A DNA stretch of 64,000 nt. Source: Gymnopus androsaceus JB14 (Eukaryota > Basidiomycota > Agaricomycetes > Agaricales > Omphalotaceae). The notes under the pieces were generated by a model. The model was not told the DNA's origin. It was given only the letters and a program-made list of their open reading frames with translations, and searched no databases. This document shows, one piece after another, positions 1-10,598 of the stretch. Location of the stretch: contig ML769637.1 of the NCBI GenBank assembly GCA_009733575.1, positions 35,707-99,706 on the forward strand. The letters run 5' to 3'. Position 1 is the first letter of the stretch, and each line of letters opens with the position of its first letter. A program made the translations under genes and the position numbers.

Positions 1-952
1 TACCATTCTAGTTGTAGCAGCACCATACCATAGAAGTAGGGCTGCTATTAACACAAGTCATATCATGCTTCTGTACCAGTATATCACACTACCTTCAAAG
101 CTGTCCATGTACTTGTATAAACCCAAGTCACCCAAACTACATCATGAGTAACCTCTCTAAGCAAATAGTACTTTGGTATACTCACATTGGTATTGTAGTA
201 CTAGTACTGTAATTGTCATAGTTCAGACATGTAGCCATATTCTATGTTACTGTTAGTGCATATACTGGTTAGTCTTGTCTGTGGTACTGAGCTATACTCT
301 ACTAATAGTCTAATACTATACATGAACCACATTTACATGGCCATTTGAGGATAACCACACTTATATGGTTAGGGTAATATGGAAGTACCCTAACCATATT
401 TATGCAGCAGTACCATAACAATATTGATACAGTAGTATATGAATATGGTCATGATGGTACTATCACTATAACATATCATCATGACTAGGTACTCTTGTAC
501 TATTACAACCAACTATCCATGGATTTTTGGGGAAAAAAAACACATAAGAATATTACAAAAAATAATGTACCGTTTCAAGCACTTTGGTTGTATGACCTGT
601 GACCAGCTGAACAAATTTAGATTTGGTTGAGGATCAGTGGGACCTGTGACAGAATGAAAATTTTACAAAAATATTCTACACATTGGGGTTAGGTGCATGG
701 AGGGCACACATGAAAGAAATTTGTCACTCACTGCTATGATACGGGACAACCATGACATTTCATTTTGTTGGGGCCCCTGTGACCTGTGACCAACCAAGTG
801 ATCAAACCTCGAGAAATTTAAATTCACTTTACTTGTGGATTTTTGAGAGGTAAGACATAATTGAAATTGAACAGTTGGATGAAAGCAGTGATGATACTGT
901 AACCATATTCATGTGGCTGGCCTATAAAAATATTTATAGGGCAGTACCATAA
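1..952. other. AT-rich spacer, almost CpG-free
   Basis: I see no gene here. The stretch is AT-rich, dominated by TAGTAC/GTACTA-like words, and holds very few CG dinucleotides, which fits old methylated repeat DNA. No open frame has recognisable protein similarity. Confidence 0.6.
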
Positions 953-1145
953 CATCAGAAAAAACTGTTTTGGGCCCAGGAGGATCTAAGGTCACCTAGT
1001 CCTCTTAGGCAACCTGAGGCATCCTAGTTGGCCCAGGAAAAAGGGTAAAACTTTGGACACCTCAGGTATCCTAGTCATCCTAGGTGTCCTGGGATATCCT
1101 GGGATGTCCTGGAGCATCCTGGGGCATCCTAAGGCATCCTAGCAT
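953..1145. repeat. Dispersed repeat with CATCCT/AGGATG microrepeats, copy 1
   Basis: It begins CATCAGAAAAAACTGTTTTG, runs through a GGCCCAGGAGGATC segment, and ends in a series of GGCATCCT/GGGATATCCT microrepeats. The head recurs at the right edge of the window (63882 onward). The piece around 1048-1094 is found there in reverse complement, so the full element is probably a foldback. Confidence 0.7.
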
Positions 1146-1198
1146 CACTGTGCTACTAACTCAGAGTTAGTAGTTACTATTAGTAGTAAACTATTAAT

Positions 1199-1670
1199 TA
1201 GGTATACTGCTGTAGTAGCTCCGAGATTAGTACTAGTATAACAGTACTTATAACTCATTACTACTATCACTGAGTTAGTTATGACTCTGAATAAGTAATG
1301 TGTCATAACTTGGTGGCATAGCAGTACCCAGGCTATAAATACTAATATAATCAGTGAGTACTATCATAGTTGTAGTGCCAAGAAGTAGTAGCTTGGAGTT
1401 ACTAATGCTTACTTACTTTACTAGTAGTAACTAGGTATACTGCTGTAGTAGCTCCGAGCTTAGTACTAGTATAACAGTACTTATAACTCATTACTACTAC
1501 CACTGAGTTAGTTATGACTCTGAATAAGTAATGTGTCATAACTTGGTGACATAGTGGTACCCAGGCTATGAATACTGATATAACTCAGTTATGAGTACTA
1601 CCATAATTGTAGTGCCAAGAAGTAGTAGCTTGGAGCTACTAATGCTTACTTACTTTACCAGTAGTAACTA
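1199..1670. repeat. Tandem duplication, about 233-bp period
   Basis: GGTATACTGCTGTAGTAGCT begins at 1201 and again at 1434, and the two units match closely through the shared AGTAGTAGCTTGGAG and GTTATGACTCTGAATAAG words. Neither unit codes for anything I can recognise. Confidence 0.8.
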
Positions 1671-2290
1671 ATATTGTTAGTCCTAGTAACTCCGAGTTAC
1701 CTGTACAAATTACTAGTAAGTAAACTAGTAACTCCAAGTTATTAGTGTCAGTTACTAGTACTATTGAGTTACTAGCTCGGAGTACTCTAGAGATGAGTAA
1801 TGTTTGTGAATAGTCATGAAATATCCACATTCGAGATTTGTATAGTGAATTTCCATTTGTGTGAATCATCATCTGAATGCCAACCTCCAGCAGAGCTGCT
1901 TGCCATAACCGTAAACTGTCACCATATACATCATGCTTGTACAGTTATAGGTACAACTGTATGATTTACTGTGAACCATAAAACAGTGTGCAGCAGGCAA
2001 AGTAAAAGAAAACTAAATGTGAAGGCAATGTTTGAGATACCCTATTTTACCCCAGAAGTAGCACCAACATTGGAAGATCTCAATATTCAGTGGGCCACAT
2101 GTTGTATGGTTCTTTACATATGCTTAACTGCCCTCTCCTTAGTACATCATATTAGCTATATCCAGTTCTTTTTTACTAAAGTATTCATGAATGTATCCAC
2201 ATTTGTGAATGAGAAACTTAAAAAATGATCATCCAAATGCAAATCTATAATCTGACAATCAAACTTCACCCAGGATATACTGTGGGACTT
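1671..2290. other. Non-coding AT-rich spacer
   Basis: Two short open frames occur (around 1639-1872 minus and 1971-2228 plus), but their composition is that of random AT-rich DNA and neither resembles a protein family I know. Confidence 0.5.
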
Positions 2291-2800
2291 CAGGTATGTG
2301 CCCCCAATATAGCATGATCAAAATCTTTTACAGCAGATCCTGTACCATGTTTGAATTAAGCACTGGTGTGCATCAATGTACCCCTGAATATTTTCAATAT
2401 TTATCATGATTTATCAAGCCCAGTAACCTATGTTTTTGTTTTTTTCACAGGAAAATAAGTGCCAGATGCCAGGTATGTGCCCCTCAATATAGTGTGATCA
2501 AGATGTTTTGCAAAAGATCCTGTACCATATTTAAATTAAGCAATGGTGTGCATCAATGCACCCCTGAATATTTTCAAGGTTTTTCATGATTTTTTCATGA
2601 TTTATCAAGCCCAGTAACCTATTTTTTTTTTGGTTTTTTTTTATGGGAAAGTAGGTGACAGCGGCCGGGTACATGCCCCCCAGTATAGTGTGATCAAAAT
2701 ATTTTGCAAAAGATCCTGTACCATATGCAAATTGAGTGCCAGTATGCATCAATGCATCCCTGAATATTTTCGACATTTTTTATGATTTTTTGAGTATTTA
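2291..2800. repeat. Three degenerate tandem units of about 180-197 bp
   Basis: CAGGTATGTGCCCC starts at 2291 and 2470, with a diverged third start near 2667. Each unit continues with a TATAGYRTGATCAA word, AGATCCTGTACCAT and GCATCAATG, then poly-T. The array ends in a segment with repeated AATAAGCGCC words (2831-2955) that may belong to the same old element. Confidence 0.75.
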
Positions 2801-3139
2801 TACAGCCCAATGACCGACTTTTTTCGGGAAATAAGCGCCCATAAGCGCCTAATGATATGGTTGCCGGTGGGCGGGCATGCGCACGGATCCCGCCACTTTT
2901 GAAAGCAGTATTAATTATGCCAAATATTTAGCAAAACAAGGAAATAAGCGCCCTAGGAAGGGAGAAAACAGAGGCAGCCAGCTTGCTGCTTTGCCGATCA
3001 AATGGCAGTATCATCCGAGGCTGATCCACCCCCTATCAGGATATTTGGCAAATAGTCTCCTGGGGCAAATTTTTTTTTTTCCTTAATTTTATTGGGTCAA
3101 ATTGCAAAACGTTCCCTGACACTTATCAGGATATTTAGC
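2801..3139. other. Junction between tandem repeats and retroelement
   Basis: It holds AATAAGCGCC words, a poly-T tract near 3070 and two copies of TATCAGGATATTT (about 3036 and 3125). The second copy lies just before the truncated end of the Ty3 element. I see no gene. Confidence 0.5.
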
Positions 3140-3145
3140 TTAAGA

Positions 3146-3500
3146 CTAGCAGCATCTAGTGATTACCATGTTGAACTGTTGAAGGTATTCCAACCATCGA
3201 ACTTGTCTCCTTGTAAAAATTTTTGTTGTTGAGAAGTATTCGAGATTCTTGTGGTTGGTAACGACATCGATCGGATCGCTGGAACCTTCAAGGTAGTGTT
3301 GCCAAGCTTTGAAAACTTCAAAGATTGCTAAAAGCTCCTTGTCATGGGTATTGTAGTTGAGTTCTGCAGCTTGGAATGTGTGGGAGAGAAAAGTGATTGG
3401 ATGGACTTTGCCGTCGGCGAGGATGATCAAAAGAATTGCTGCAAGAACATAATCGGAGGCATTGGTTTCAACAATGAGTGGATGATCGGGCTCCCAGTGA
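3146..3500 (-). pseudogene. Ty3 RNase H domain, active site lost
   Basis: The translation reads ETNASDY (codon at 3461-3463 gives the Asn), then LADGKVHPITFLSHTF, HDKELLAI and TNHKNLEYF (Asn codon at 3254-3256), ending VITRCC and a stop. Ty3-type RNase H normally has Asp in ETDASD and TDHKNL, and both are catalytic. Here both are Asn, while the Glu of KELLAI remains. Sequence homology ends abruptly after this domain. Confidence 0.88.
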
Positions 3501-3571
3501 GCTAAGATCAGGGCATGGGTGAAAGCCCATTTAAGCTTTTCAAAAGCTTCTTGACATTCAATTGACCAGAC

Positions 3572-4463
3572 CTAATTGACACTCTTTCGAGTGAGGCGGG
3601 TCAATGGAACAACAATGTCGGAATAATTATAAATAAAACGGCGATAGAAATTGGCAAAGCCAAGAAATGACTGAACATCTTTAACCTTTCTAGGTGTTGG
3701 CCAGTTGACGATTGCTTGTACTTTGTTGGCGGCCATGATAAGCCCGGCTGGTGACACAATGTAACCCAGATATTCAACCGTGTCAACGCTCCATTTGCAT
3801 TTGCTGGTGTTAGCAAATAAACAATGTTTGCGGAGTTGGCAGAGTACTTCGTGGACATGATCCCGATGACTTTCCTCATTGTTGGAACAGATGAGGATGT
3901 CGTTGAGGTACACAATGACGTTGACATCTATCATGTTGGCAAGAACATCATTGATAAATTGCTGCCAAGCGGCGGGAGCATTAGTGAGCCCGAAAGGCAT
4001 AACATTCCATTTGTAGGAACCCCAACGGGTATGAAAGGTAGTTTTCCATTCGTCTCCCTTGTTAATGCGCACAAGGTGATAAGCGTGTTTGAGGTCAATT
4101 TTGGTGTAGATGCACGCTTTTTTGGGCGCATCAAGGAGATCTGATATGAGTGGTAGCGGATAGCAATCTTTCTTCGTGATTTTGTTCAAACCTCTGAAAT
4201 CAATGCAAAGTCAAAGCTTTCCATCTTTCTTCGGTGCAATGAAAATGGGAGCGCCATGCGGCGAGTTTGATGGTGCAATAAAACCAGTTTTGAGATGTGT
4301 ATCCAGGAATTCGCGAAGGGCTTCCTGTTCTCTCGGCAACAGCGGAATGATGTGGCTGAGTGGAGGTTTAGCACCTTCTTCCAATTCAATTTTGAGGTTG
4401 TATGGTCAGTGTTCAGCAAGGACATCGGCTTCAATTTCATCAAAGACGTCTAGAAAATCATGA
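3572..4463 (-). pseudogene. Ty3 reverse transcriptase, YLDD changed to YLND
   Basis: It holds the conserved RT blocks KKDCYPLPLISDLL, YTKIDLKHAYHLVRI, MPFGLTNAPAAWQQFIND, NVIVYLNDILI and VEYLGYIVS, followed by the connection VQSFLGFANFYRRFI. The polymerase box normally reads YxDD. The first Asp codon (3902-3904 on plus) now encodes Asn. The upstream part (4186-4463) has lost the continuous frame. Expected activity is none. Confidence 0.92.
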
Positions 4464-4645
4464 TATTCTTTAGGAACACAAAGGTCTTCTTTCTGCAGCT
4501 GATCTGTGGTTGCTGCGTGTGCAACTGTTTTCGAATGGATAGCCCACAGAAGGAATGGTTCTTCCCCAGAATCTGTACAGATCCGGTGGAATGCTGCAGT
4601 GCTGACGAAAGTGATGTCGATGTCATCAGACTCGAGTTTCGAAGC

Positions 4646-5330
4646 TCATTGGTGAATCACCGATGGGTAGGAATAGATTGGTTTATAAGGGAACTTCTCG
4701 GACAAAGGCTGAGGGATAGTTCGAGAGTGATTTCTGCAAGGCAATCCTGTAACAGGGTTGACTTTTGGAATAGGTGATTTTCCTGAAGGGAAAGAATCTG
4801 TTTCAGATTGATTGAAATGATTGATTGAATTCGTCGGCAAGACTTCGACTTTAGAGGGTTTTTGGAATGTAATGTTTCTGGATTCCCAGTCAATCAACGG
4901 ATTGTAGCAGGTCAAGAAACTATAACCTAGAATGGCTTTGTAGGTTGAGTCTAATGATGTGACAAAGAAGGTGAGCGAAATAAGCTTGCCGGAAGGAAAC
5001 CAAACATCTAAGTTCGCAATTTGCGATATCGGTGTCGGCAAAAGTGAACCATTGAAAAGTCGTAAATTGATTGGTGGAATTGGAGAGGTAGGAATATCAG
5101 TTTGCGCAACATATCAGAAATCAATGAAACAGTCTGTAGAACCAGAGTCAACAAGTGTTGAAAATTTGAGAAGAGAGGAAGTATTTTCCGATTCATTGAG
5201 AATCGGAATTTCTGTAACTAATGGTATAGTAAGAGATTGTTCGTAAGTAGAAAGAGCGGATGTGTTCAGGAATAATTCCCCAGAGGTACGAACCTGGTCA
5301 ATGCAACTCCCATTTTGTACCAGGGTACAG
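4646..5330 (-). pseudogene. Ty3 aspartic protease remnant
   Basis: The catalytic Asp-Ser-Gly is still present (LVDSGSTDCFIDF, DSG codons at 5141-5149), followed at once by a TGA stop. Downstream are SLDSTYKAILGYSFL and YNPLIDW, the conserved C-terminal part of mushroom Ty3 proteases (usually ILGYNWLTRYNPLIDW). The domain is broken into at least two frames. Confidence 0.85.
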
Positions 5331-5340
5331 GAGTTGCGGA

Positions 5341-7110
5341 CTATTTTTCTGATGTCAGCATGACAATGGAAGGTTGTGCCTCCTGTATTTGAGCGGAACG
5401 CCCGCTTGAGTTGTTCAACTTGTTCCGCTTGTTACAATCCTCGACTTTGTGTTTTCCGCCACAGAAAGTACAAAGATTATTCTTCTTGCGGCACTCCATC
5501 TCAGCTGGCTTTAGCTTGCCATCTGGTCCCAGAACATTCACATAAGGCTTCGGAGTCAAAGCGGAAGAAGTGGAAGACGAACCAGTAGGTTTCCAAGGTT
5601 GTTTTCCGGCTGGTTTCTGCTGACCAGAAAAGGAAACCAATGCATTGAAAGTCTTGTTTGCGTTAGAAGAAGAAGATTGTGATTGTACATTTTGAGAGGA
5701 AGAGTTCGATGAACCCTTTTTCATTGGGGAAGAAGTTTTACCGCTAGTACTACCCCCGGAAGTCCTTGCAACCTCTCTTTTCTTTTCTTCTTCTCGCTTC
5801 CAATATTGATTGTTGATTCAAAGAACCTCGTATTGGAAATCAGCGAGAGTATGCGGTTTGGGAATCCGCGCTAACTCATCCTTCAATTGATTAGCAAGAC
5901 CGCGCTGATATGCCCATCAAAGGGCGGATTTGTCCCATGCCATGGAAGCGGCAAGAGTATTAAAACGGATATTGTACTTTCGTACATTCTTGTTTTCCTT
6001 CATTTGAAGGTTTCCGAGCTTATCTTCGGCATCATCCTGAGTGTCGTATAGACCAAAATTATTCTGCAACTCTTGTATGAGTGGGGAATACAAAGAAGTC
6101 CAGGTGGGAATAGCGGAAAGGTCGGGATCAAGAATCTTGGGTTCAAACCATTCTTCTGCCACGCGGCCGAGATATGATAGGGTGTAGTTAATCTTCCGTG
6201 CCTCCATAAAATACATTGGTCGGTTGATAAAAACCAAAGATAAAGAAACGAGGAACCCTTTGAGCTTCCGAGGTTCAGAGCCATTGAATACATCAGGTTC
6301 CTTTACTTTTTAGTTTGAGTCCAAAGAATCACTGGAAGGTATGTTCATCCTCGAAAGTACACCACCCAGTGTGTCAATTGATCCTCGGAAGGAATTCATG
6401 AGATTGAAGAATTGACGAGTATTATTTTCATCATCATTGGGATCATTTGTGGGCCTTTGAGGAGGTCCACCGCCTCCCCCACCACCACCACCACCTTGTG
6501 GGTCCTCTGGATCGCCTCCTGGTGGTGGATCTGTAGAAGGTTGTGGATGGCAGTCAGCATCTTCTTTGTCGTCATGTCGGGAAGACTCCCTTTAATTGTC
6601 CCTTCTTTCTGAGGTTCGAGAACCCTGCTCATCATGAACGGAGTGTTGTGCTTCAGGTTTGGCTCCCATTGTTTTGACAATGGGTAATGTCTGGGAACGC
6701 TCAGAATCCCTTGGTGGAGTAACAGCGAGGTGTCTTAGATGACCAGCCACCGCGGACAGTGGGGTTGGCGGAGTAGGGACCGCTTGCAGTTCATCTAGAG
6801 TAATGATTCAACCGCATGTTGGAGTGCGAATCCATACTGGAACACTGTTGACATCAACTGCTTGGGTTAACTCATAATCGGTTTGCCCTAGCTGACCCTG
6901 AATGGGGTCTGTCGTTACTACGGTTGGTGTGATTGCTGCAGGACTGAAACCACTACCACGTCGGCGAGTATTGCCGATTGCTGAGATTGACTCCTGATAG
7001 GGTTGAAGAGATTGAGCGTTGGCAATGAAAGGATTAGAAGTAGTTGGGGAGTTAGGAGGAATGATAGGCAGATTGACCGTTGGTTGGCCTCTCCTAGGAC
7101 ATTGATGCAT
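5341..7110 (-). pseudogene. Ty3 gag with zinc knuckle, several stops
   Basis: Reading from 7110 downward: a Pro-rich N-terminal part, a Gly tract (about 6475-6495), the capsid block VKEPDVFNG ... INYTLSYLGRVAEEWFEP ... NFGLYDTQDDAEDKLGNLQ ... VRKYNIRFNTLAAS, and a C-terminal CCHC-like knuckle CTFCGGKHKVEDC (near 5430-5470). In-frame stops lie at 6808, about 6307, 5917 and 5818, plus one or more in the N-terminal half. Three of the TGA stops fit CGA-to-TGA changes preceded by T. Confidence 0.9.
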
Positions 7111-7139
7111 CTAGAACAAGTACAATGTTAACAAGTATT

Positions 7140-7150
7140 AGTTTAAATAT
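7140..7150 (-). promoter_or_regulatory. Candidate primer-binding site of the Ty3 element
   Basis: Directly inside the 5' LTR the minus strand reads ATATTTAAACT instead of a TGG-type tRNA complement. Nine bases (ATTTAAACT) pair perfectly with AGTTTAAAT at 7380-7388, which lies about 30 bp downstream of the LTR TATA box and so at or near the predicted transcript 5' end. This is the arrangement of Tf1-type self-priming. Confidence 0.5.
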
Positions 7151-7152
7151 AC

Positions 7153-7644
7153 TGTTAGGAGCGTACTACAATCAAGCAGTGGAAAAGGTTTGCTGACGGA
7201 TTGTCGGAGATTGATAGCAACTGCCGCTCAAGGTGATGGACTGATGGTAAAGTTATTAACAACACCCTCGCTATGTTGCGTAGTCCGATGAAGAGAGTAA
7301 TTGTTGTCGGCGGAAGGCCAACGAATGATAGAGACAATGACAAAGGTAATCTCCGGAGAAGTAGTTATCCAAGTGGATGATTTAAACTGAAGACTACTAA
7401 ACAGAATACTCTAGCTTATATACTTGAAGAGCATTGGGCCGAGGTAAGTAAGTATTCAGTAGAAGTATAATAAGTATTGACAGTTAATTCAGTAGAAGAA
7501 CAATAAGTAATATAAAAGATAAACAATAAGAATGAATAGGAACTTGCGAAGATTATCCAATGTTTGCTAGCAGTGATTGCTCGGCGGAGCCGACCGACCG
7601 TGGTAATGTTGGTTGTAAGTATCGGAGGTCGCATGGATATAACA
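7153..7644 (-). repeat. 5' LTR of the Ty3 element
   Basis: On the minus strand it starts TGTTATATCC and ends GCTCCTAACA, so it has matching TGTTA/TAACA ends and a length of 492 bp. A TATATAAG box lies at about 7413-7420. No second copy is in the window, because the element is truncated on the other side. Confidence 0.75.
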
Positions 7645-7781
7645 GTCCCCATCTGTCCAGAACTGGACAGTTCTATGACTGCTATGGATTGTATTGGAGC
7701 TTCTGTACAGTGCTGTAGAGCAACTCATAGCAACTCATAGCAATCCATAGCAATCCATAGTTCACCCAGGTTTTGCTGATG
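7645..7781 (-). repeat. CATCAGCAAAACC-family copy, partial
   Basis: It ends with CACCCAGGTTTTGCTGATG at 7763-7781, the reverse complement of the family's terminal sequence, and is preceded by CAATCCATAG/CAACTCATAG direct repeats. The other end is missing at the LTR junction (GTCCCC at 7645), so the Ty3 element probably landed inside it. Confidence 0.75.
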
Positions 7782-7830
7782 AACAGTTGGCACACCTTTA
7801 GTACCAAAGTACTACCAAACTTTCGAATCA

Positions 7831-8097
7831 GTGATGATCAATGAGTTGCATATTCTCAGCAATGCCACTGCTGTCAACAGCACTACATCATCTGGCACTC
7901 CTGCTCCTTCCACCCAAAACCATATGCTTGATGATCTCTCTCTTGACTCTGGAGTCGAAGCGCAATTGGCTGACACTTGTCCAGCGTTTGTGGCTCCAAA
8001 ATCAGATTTGCGAAAGACGCTTCATCCAAAAGTTACTTCTAAGTATAGATATTCCTTGTGCTTTCCTCCCTCTTCATGTCACGCTTGCTCTCAGTGA
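7831..8097 (+). CDS. Short open frame, function unknown
   Basis: An 88-codon frame that starts MINELHILSN and is rich in Ser, Thr and Pro. I do not recognise it, and it has no clear promoter or neighbours that suggest a role. It may be the remainder of a transposon-borne gene, or chance. It lies between the Ty3 element and the duplicated promoter region of the decarboxylase gene. Confidence 0.2.
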   Translation: MMINELHILSNATAVNSTTSSGTPAPSTQNHMLDDLSLDSGVEAQLADTCPAFVAPKSDLRKTLHPKVTSKYRYSLCFPPSSCHACSQ

Positions 8098-8706
8098 TTG
8101 ATTATATCAATTAAATGTTTCTTCTTTTTGGGAGTTGTACTCCAAACGGTAATGTAAATCTATTCTTATCCTACATTTTTGACCCTGACTCTCTGGATTC
8201 TCTATGGTCTGTTGCATTCCCCTGAGTCCCTTCCGTTCATTTGGATGTATATGCGTACTAGGTAAACAGGCAATTTACTATGTAGATAGATAGCTGCAGT
8301 GCTACTATGTATGGATAATTTATCTCACACTGATGGAACTATGCTATTGATGCATTCTAGGCTAATGCCCGGTCGGCGGTAAGCATGTTCCACCCTTTCA
8401 GCATGACTTTTTTTGCAATCTTTGGCAACTAGCAACTAGGTTAGTGCTCACATACTTCATTAAAGGCCTTACCAAAAAGCCTCAAGAAGCACCAGCACCC
8501 CCAAATGACAAACGTGACAAACTTTACGGCATCATATCAAGCAACAAGTTGGACTAGTGGAAATATTAGGGGTACATATTGGTCATAAGAAATAGGGCCA
8601 CATAAGGGCATTCGAAATCTATTCAACCTTCCTTCTTAAGGTTAGGTACATCGCTTGACATGACATAAGGGTTTGATTAGGGTCCTTCGAATTAAATTAA
8701 TTGAAT
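8098..8706. other. Intergenic, no gene seen
   Basis: No supportable coding region. The base composition changes from CpG-poor to CpG-containing toward the decarboxylase gene. Confidence 0.5.
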
Positions 8707-9031
8707 TTAATTTATTGAAAATAAATTGTGCTTCGCCACTTAATCAACGCTCAATTGACTCGTTAAACCAGCCTCTTAAGGTTTCTCGTTTGCTTTTCGT
8801 TTGCTTTTCGTTTGCTTCTCGTTGTGAATAGAGTAAAGTACACATGTGCCCTCTGCTAATATTAATTTAATTTATTGAAAATAAATTGTATCCTTCGCCA
8901 CTTAATCAACGCTCAATTGACTCGTTGAACCAGCCTCTTAAGGCTTCTCGTTTGCTTTTCGTTTGCTTCTCGTTTGCTTCTCGTTGTGAATAGAGTAAAG
9001 TACACATGTGCCCTCTGCTAATATTAATTTT
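8707..9031. repeat. 160-bp tandem duplication upstream of the decarboxylase
   Basis: TTTATTGAAAATAAATTG occurs at 8711 and 8871, and the whole following segment (AATCAACGCTCAATTGACTCG, a run of CGTTTGCTTTT units, GTACACATGTGCCCTCTG) is repeated with few changes. Unit 1 is about 8707-8866 and unit 2 about 8867-9031. It sits 230 bp before the start codon at 9259 and may duplicate upstream regulatory sequence. Confidence 0.85.
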
Positions 9032-9258
9032 GGGGTCTTCCTCCTATCATGTGGAGTTGTGGGGAGCTATGAGGAGTTAGTACACAATTAGTTCATTTTC
9101 GGGTCATAAAAATTCTTCAACTTCTTATATACGCAGGAGTGTTTAGCGAAAGTCTAACCTATCACTACTCGTTCAACGCCGCCTATTCCTACCTTTCGAA
9201 ACTCTTTCTACTTCAACGCATATAAGTTCTTATCCCACCGATCATTTTGTAAAAGACG

Positions 9259-10598
9259 ATGCCTGGGAGCAAACCCTTGGTTCACCACCGTATAGGTGGC
9301 TGGCTACCCAGAGACCACGAAGTTCTCCGGCGTTGGCTCGATAAGAAGATCGGTTTTGTTGAACGTAGCGGGAAGGCTCCGCGAGATTGGCACCCCGTCA
9401 TTCAGGAATTCAAGGCTCTCATCGAAGGAAATCCCATCTTGTATATGGACTTCCATCAGATGTTTGAGCAAGTACCGACAAAGCCACCTTACGATAAGGA
9501 TCCGACCGGAAAGCCTCAGGCGAGTATCCACATTGTTCGAGAGTTACTCGACCGTGACTCGGATTCTTTACATTATATCAGGTCCGCGACTACTTGGTCA
9601 TGCTCAGTCTCTTTGACCATATCATTACCACCGCGCCAGAATACGAAGCCAATGATTTGGTCGGCTTCCCTGTCAATGCCATCCTAGATTGGCCGATGGG
9701 TACGTCTGCCGGCCAGGCAGCCTTCGCTAATCCCTCCGTCAACATGCATTTTAAAAAGATGTTTGATGCCTGGACTCGTTTCCTCACATCTTACGATTCC
9801 ACCTACGTTTTGACCACCGCTGACAATGGCTGGTTCGGTGGTCCTGCTAGCGGTGTCATGCCAGATTTCAGCGAAACCTTCATTTGCGATCCTTCTGACC
9901 CCAGTGGTCATTACGGATTCAAATCTTGGGATGACTTTTTCACACGTCGATTCAGAGAGGACCTGAGACCTGTCGCTAATTCGGATAATGACGATGTCAT
10001 TAACAGCGGCTGCGAATCTAAGGTTTATTGTATCGCTAAACAAATCAAAATGAACGATAAATTTTGGTTGAAAGGCGAACCATACTCCCTCCATCACATG
10101 CTTAACGGCGATCCTCTCACCAAACACTTCGAAGGTGGAACGATCTACCAGGCTTTCCTTAGTGCGCTCAGTTATCACCGTTGGAACAGTCCCGTCAACG
10201 GTGTAGTCAAAAAGATCGTCATGGTTCCTGGCACATACTACCTTGAATCTCCTTCCATGGGATTCGTCAACCCCGAGGGACCTGACCCGGGTGCTCCAAA
10301 TAACTCACAGGGCTTTATCACCCAAACAGCTGCTCGTGCCTTGATATTTATCGAGTCCAGTAATCCAAATATTGGGTTGATGTGTATGGTTGTGGTCGGA
10401 ATGGCGGAGGTTTCTACGTGCCAGGTTACTGCTTACGAGACGATGAAAGTGGTGAAAGGACAGGAGATAGGAATGTTCCATTTCGGAGGGTCGACACATT
10501 GCTTGATCTTTAGGCATCAGACAAATGTGAATTTTGAGGTCGAAAAGTGGGATTCAGTGCTGCTGAATGCAAAGATTGCGACGGTGAGTGCGGCTTAG
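9259..10598 (+). CDS. PsiD-like PSD-family (aromatic amino acid) decarboxylase
   Basis: Two exons (9259-9519, 9582-10598) give 425 residues, close to the 430-440 of fungal PsiD-type enzymes. The protein follows that subfamily: an N-terminal helical region with HPVIQEFKALIEGNP, then NMHFKKMFDAWTRFL, YGFKSWDDFFTRRFR, GEPYSLHHMLNGDP, SALSYHRWNSPVNG with the catalytic His near residue 285, GTYYLESPS, EVSTC, and MFHFGGSTHC. The Gly-Ser bond in FGGST (Ser about 391) is the expected self-cleavage site that yields the pyruvoyl cofactor. There is no mitochondrial or membrane N-terminus as in true phosphatidylserine decarboxylases. The likely reaction is decarboxylation of tryptophan or a related amino acid, but the substrate is inferred. 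The intron (9520-9581) has a GC donor. No methyltransferase, kinase or P450 of a psilocybin-type cluster is adjacent. Confidence 0.88.

Larger units (their letters stand above)
3146..7644 (-). mobile_element. Degenerate Ty3/gypsy LTR retrotransposon, 3' truncated
   Basis: Read on the minus strand it is 5' LTR (7644-7153), gag, aspartic protease, reverse transcriptase and RNase H, then it stops near 3146. There is no integrase, chromodomain or 3' LTR. The order protease-RT-RNase H and the gag sequence (a segment reading VKEPDVFNG and LNFGLYD-like blocks) place it in Ty3/Metaviridae. Every domain carries in-frame stops or active-site changes, so it is dead. The LTR end abuts a fragment of the CATCAGCAAAACC repeat family, which suggests insertion into such a copy. 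Confidence 0.93.

Noticed and set aside
2291..2800. CRISPR-like array
   Set aside because: Long diverged units without spacers in a eukaryotic genome; simple tandem duplication.
3824..4144. Plus-strand 106-residue frame over the Ty3 RT
   Set aside because: Antisense shadow of a conserved RT domain.
6412..6612. Plus-strand frame with a poly-Thr stretch
   Set aside because: Antisense of the Gly-rich part of the Ty3 gag.
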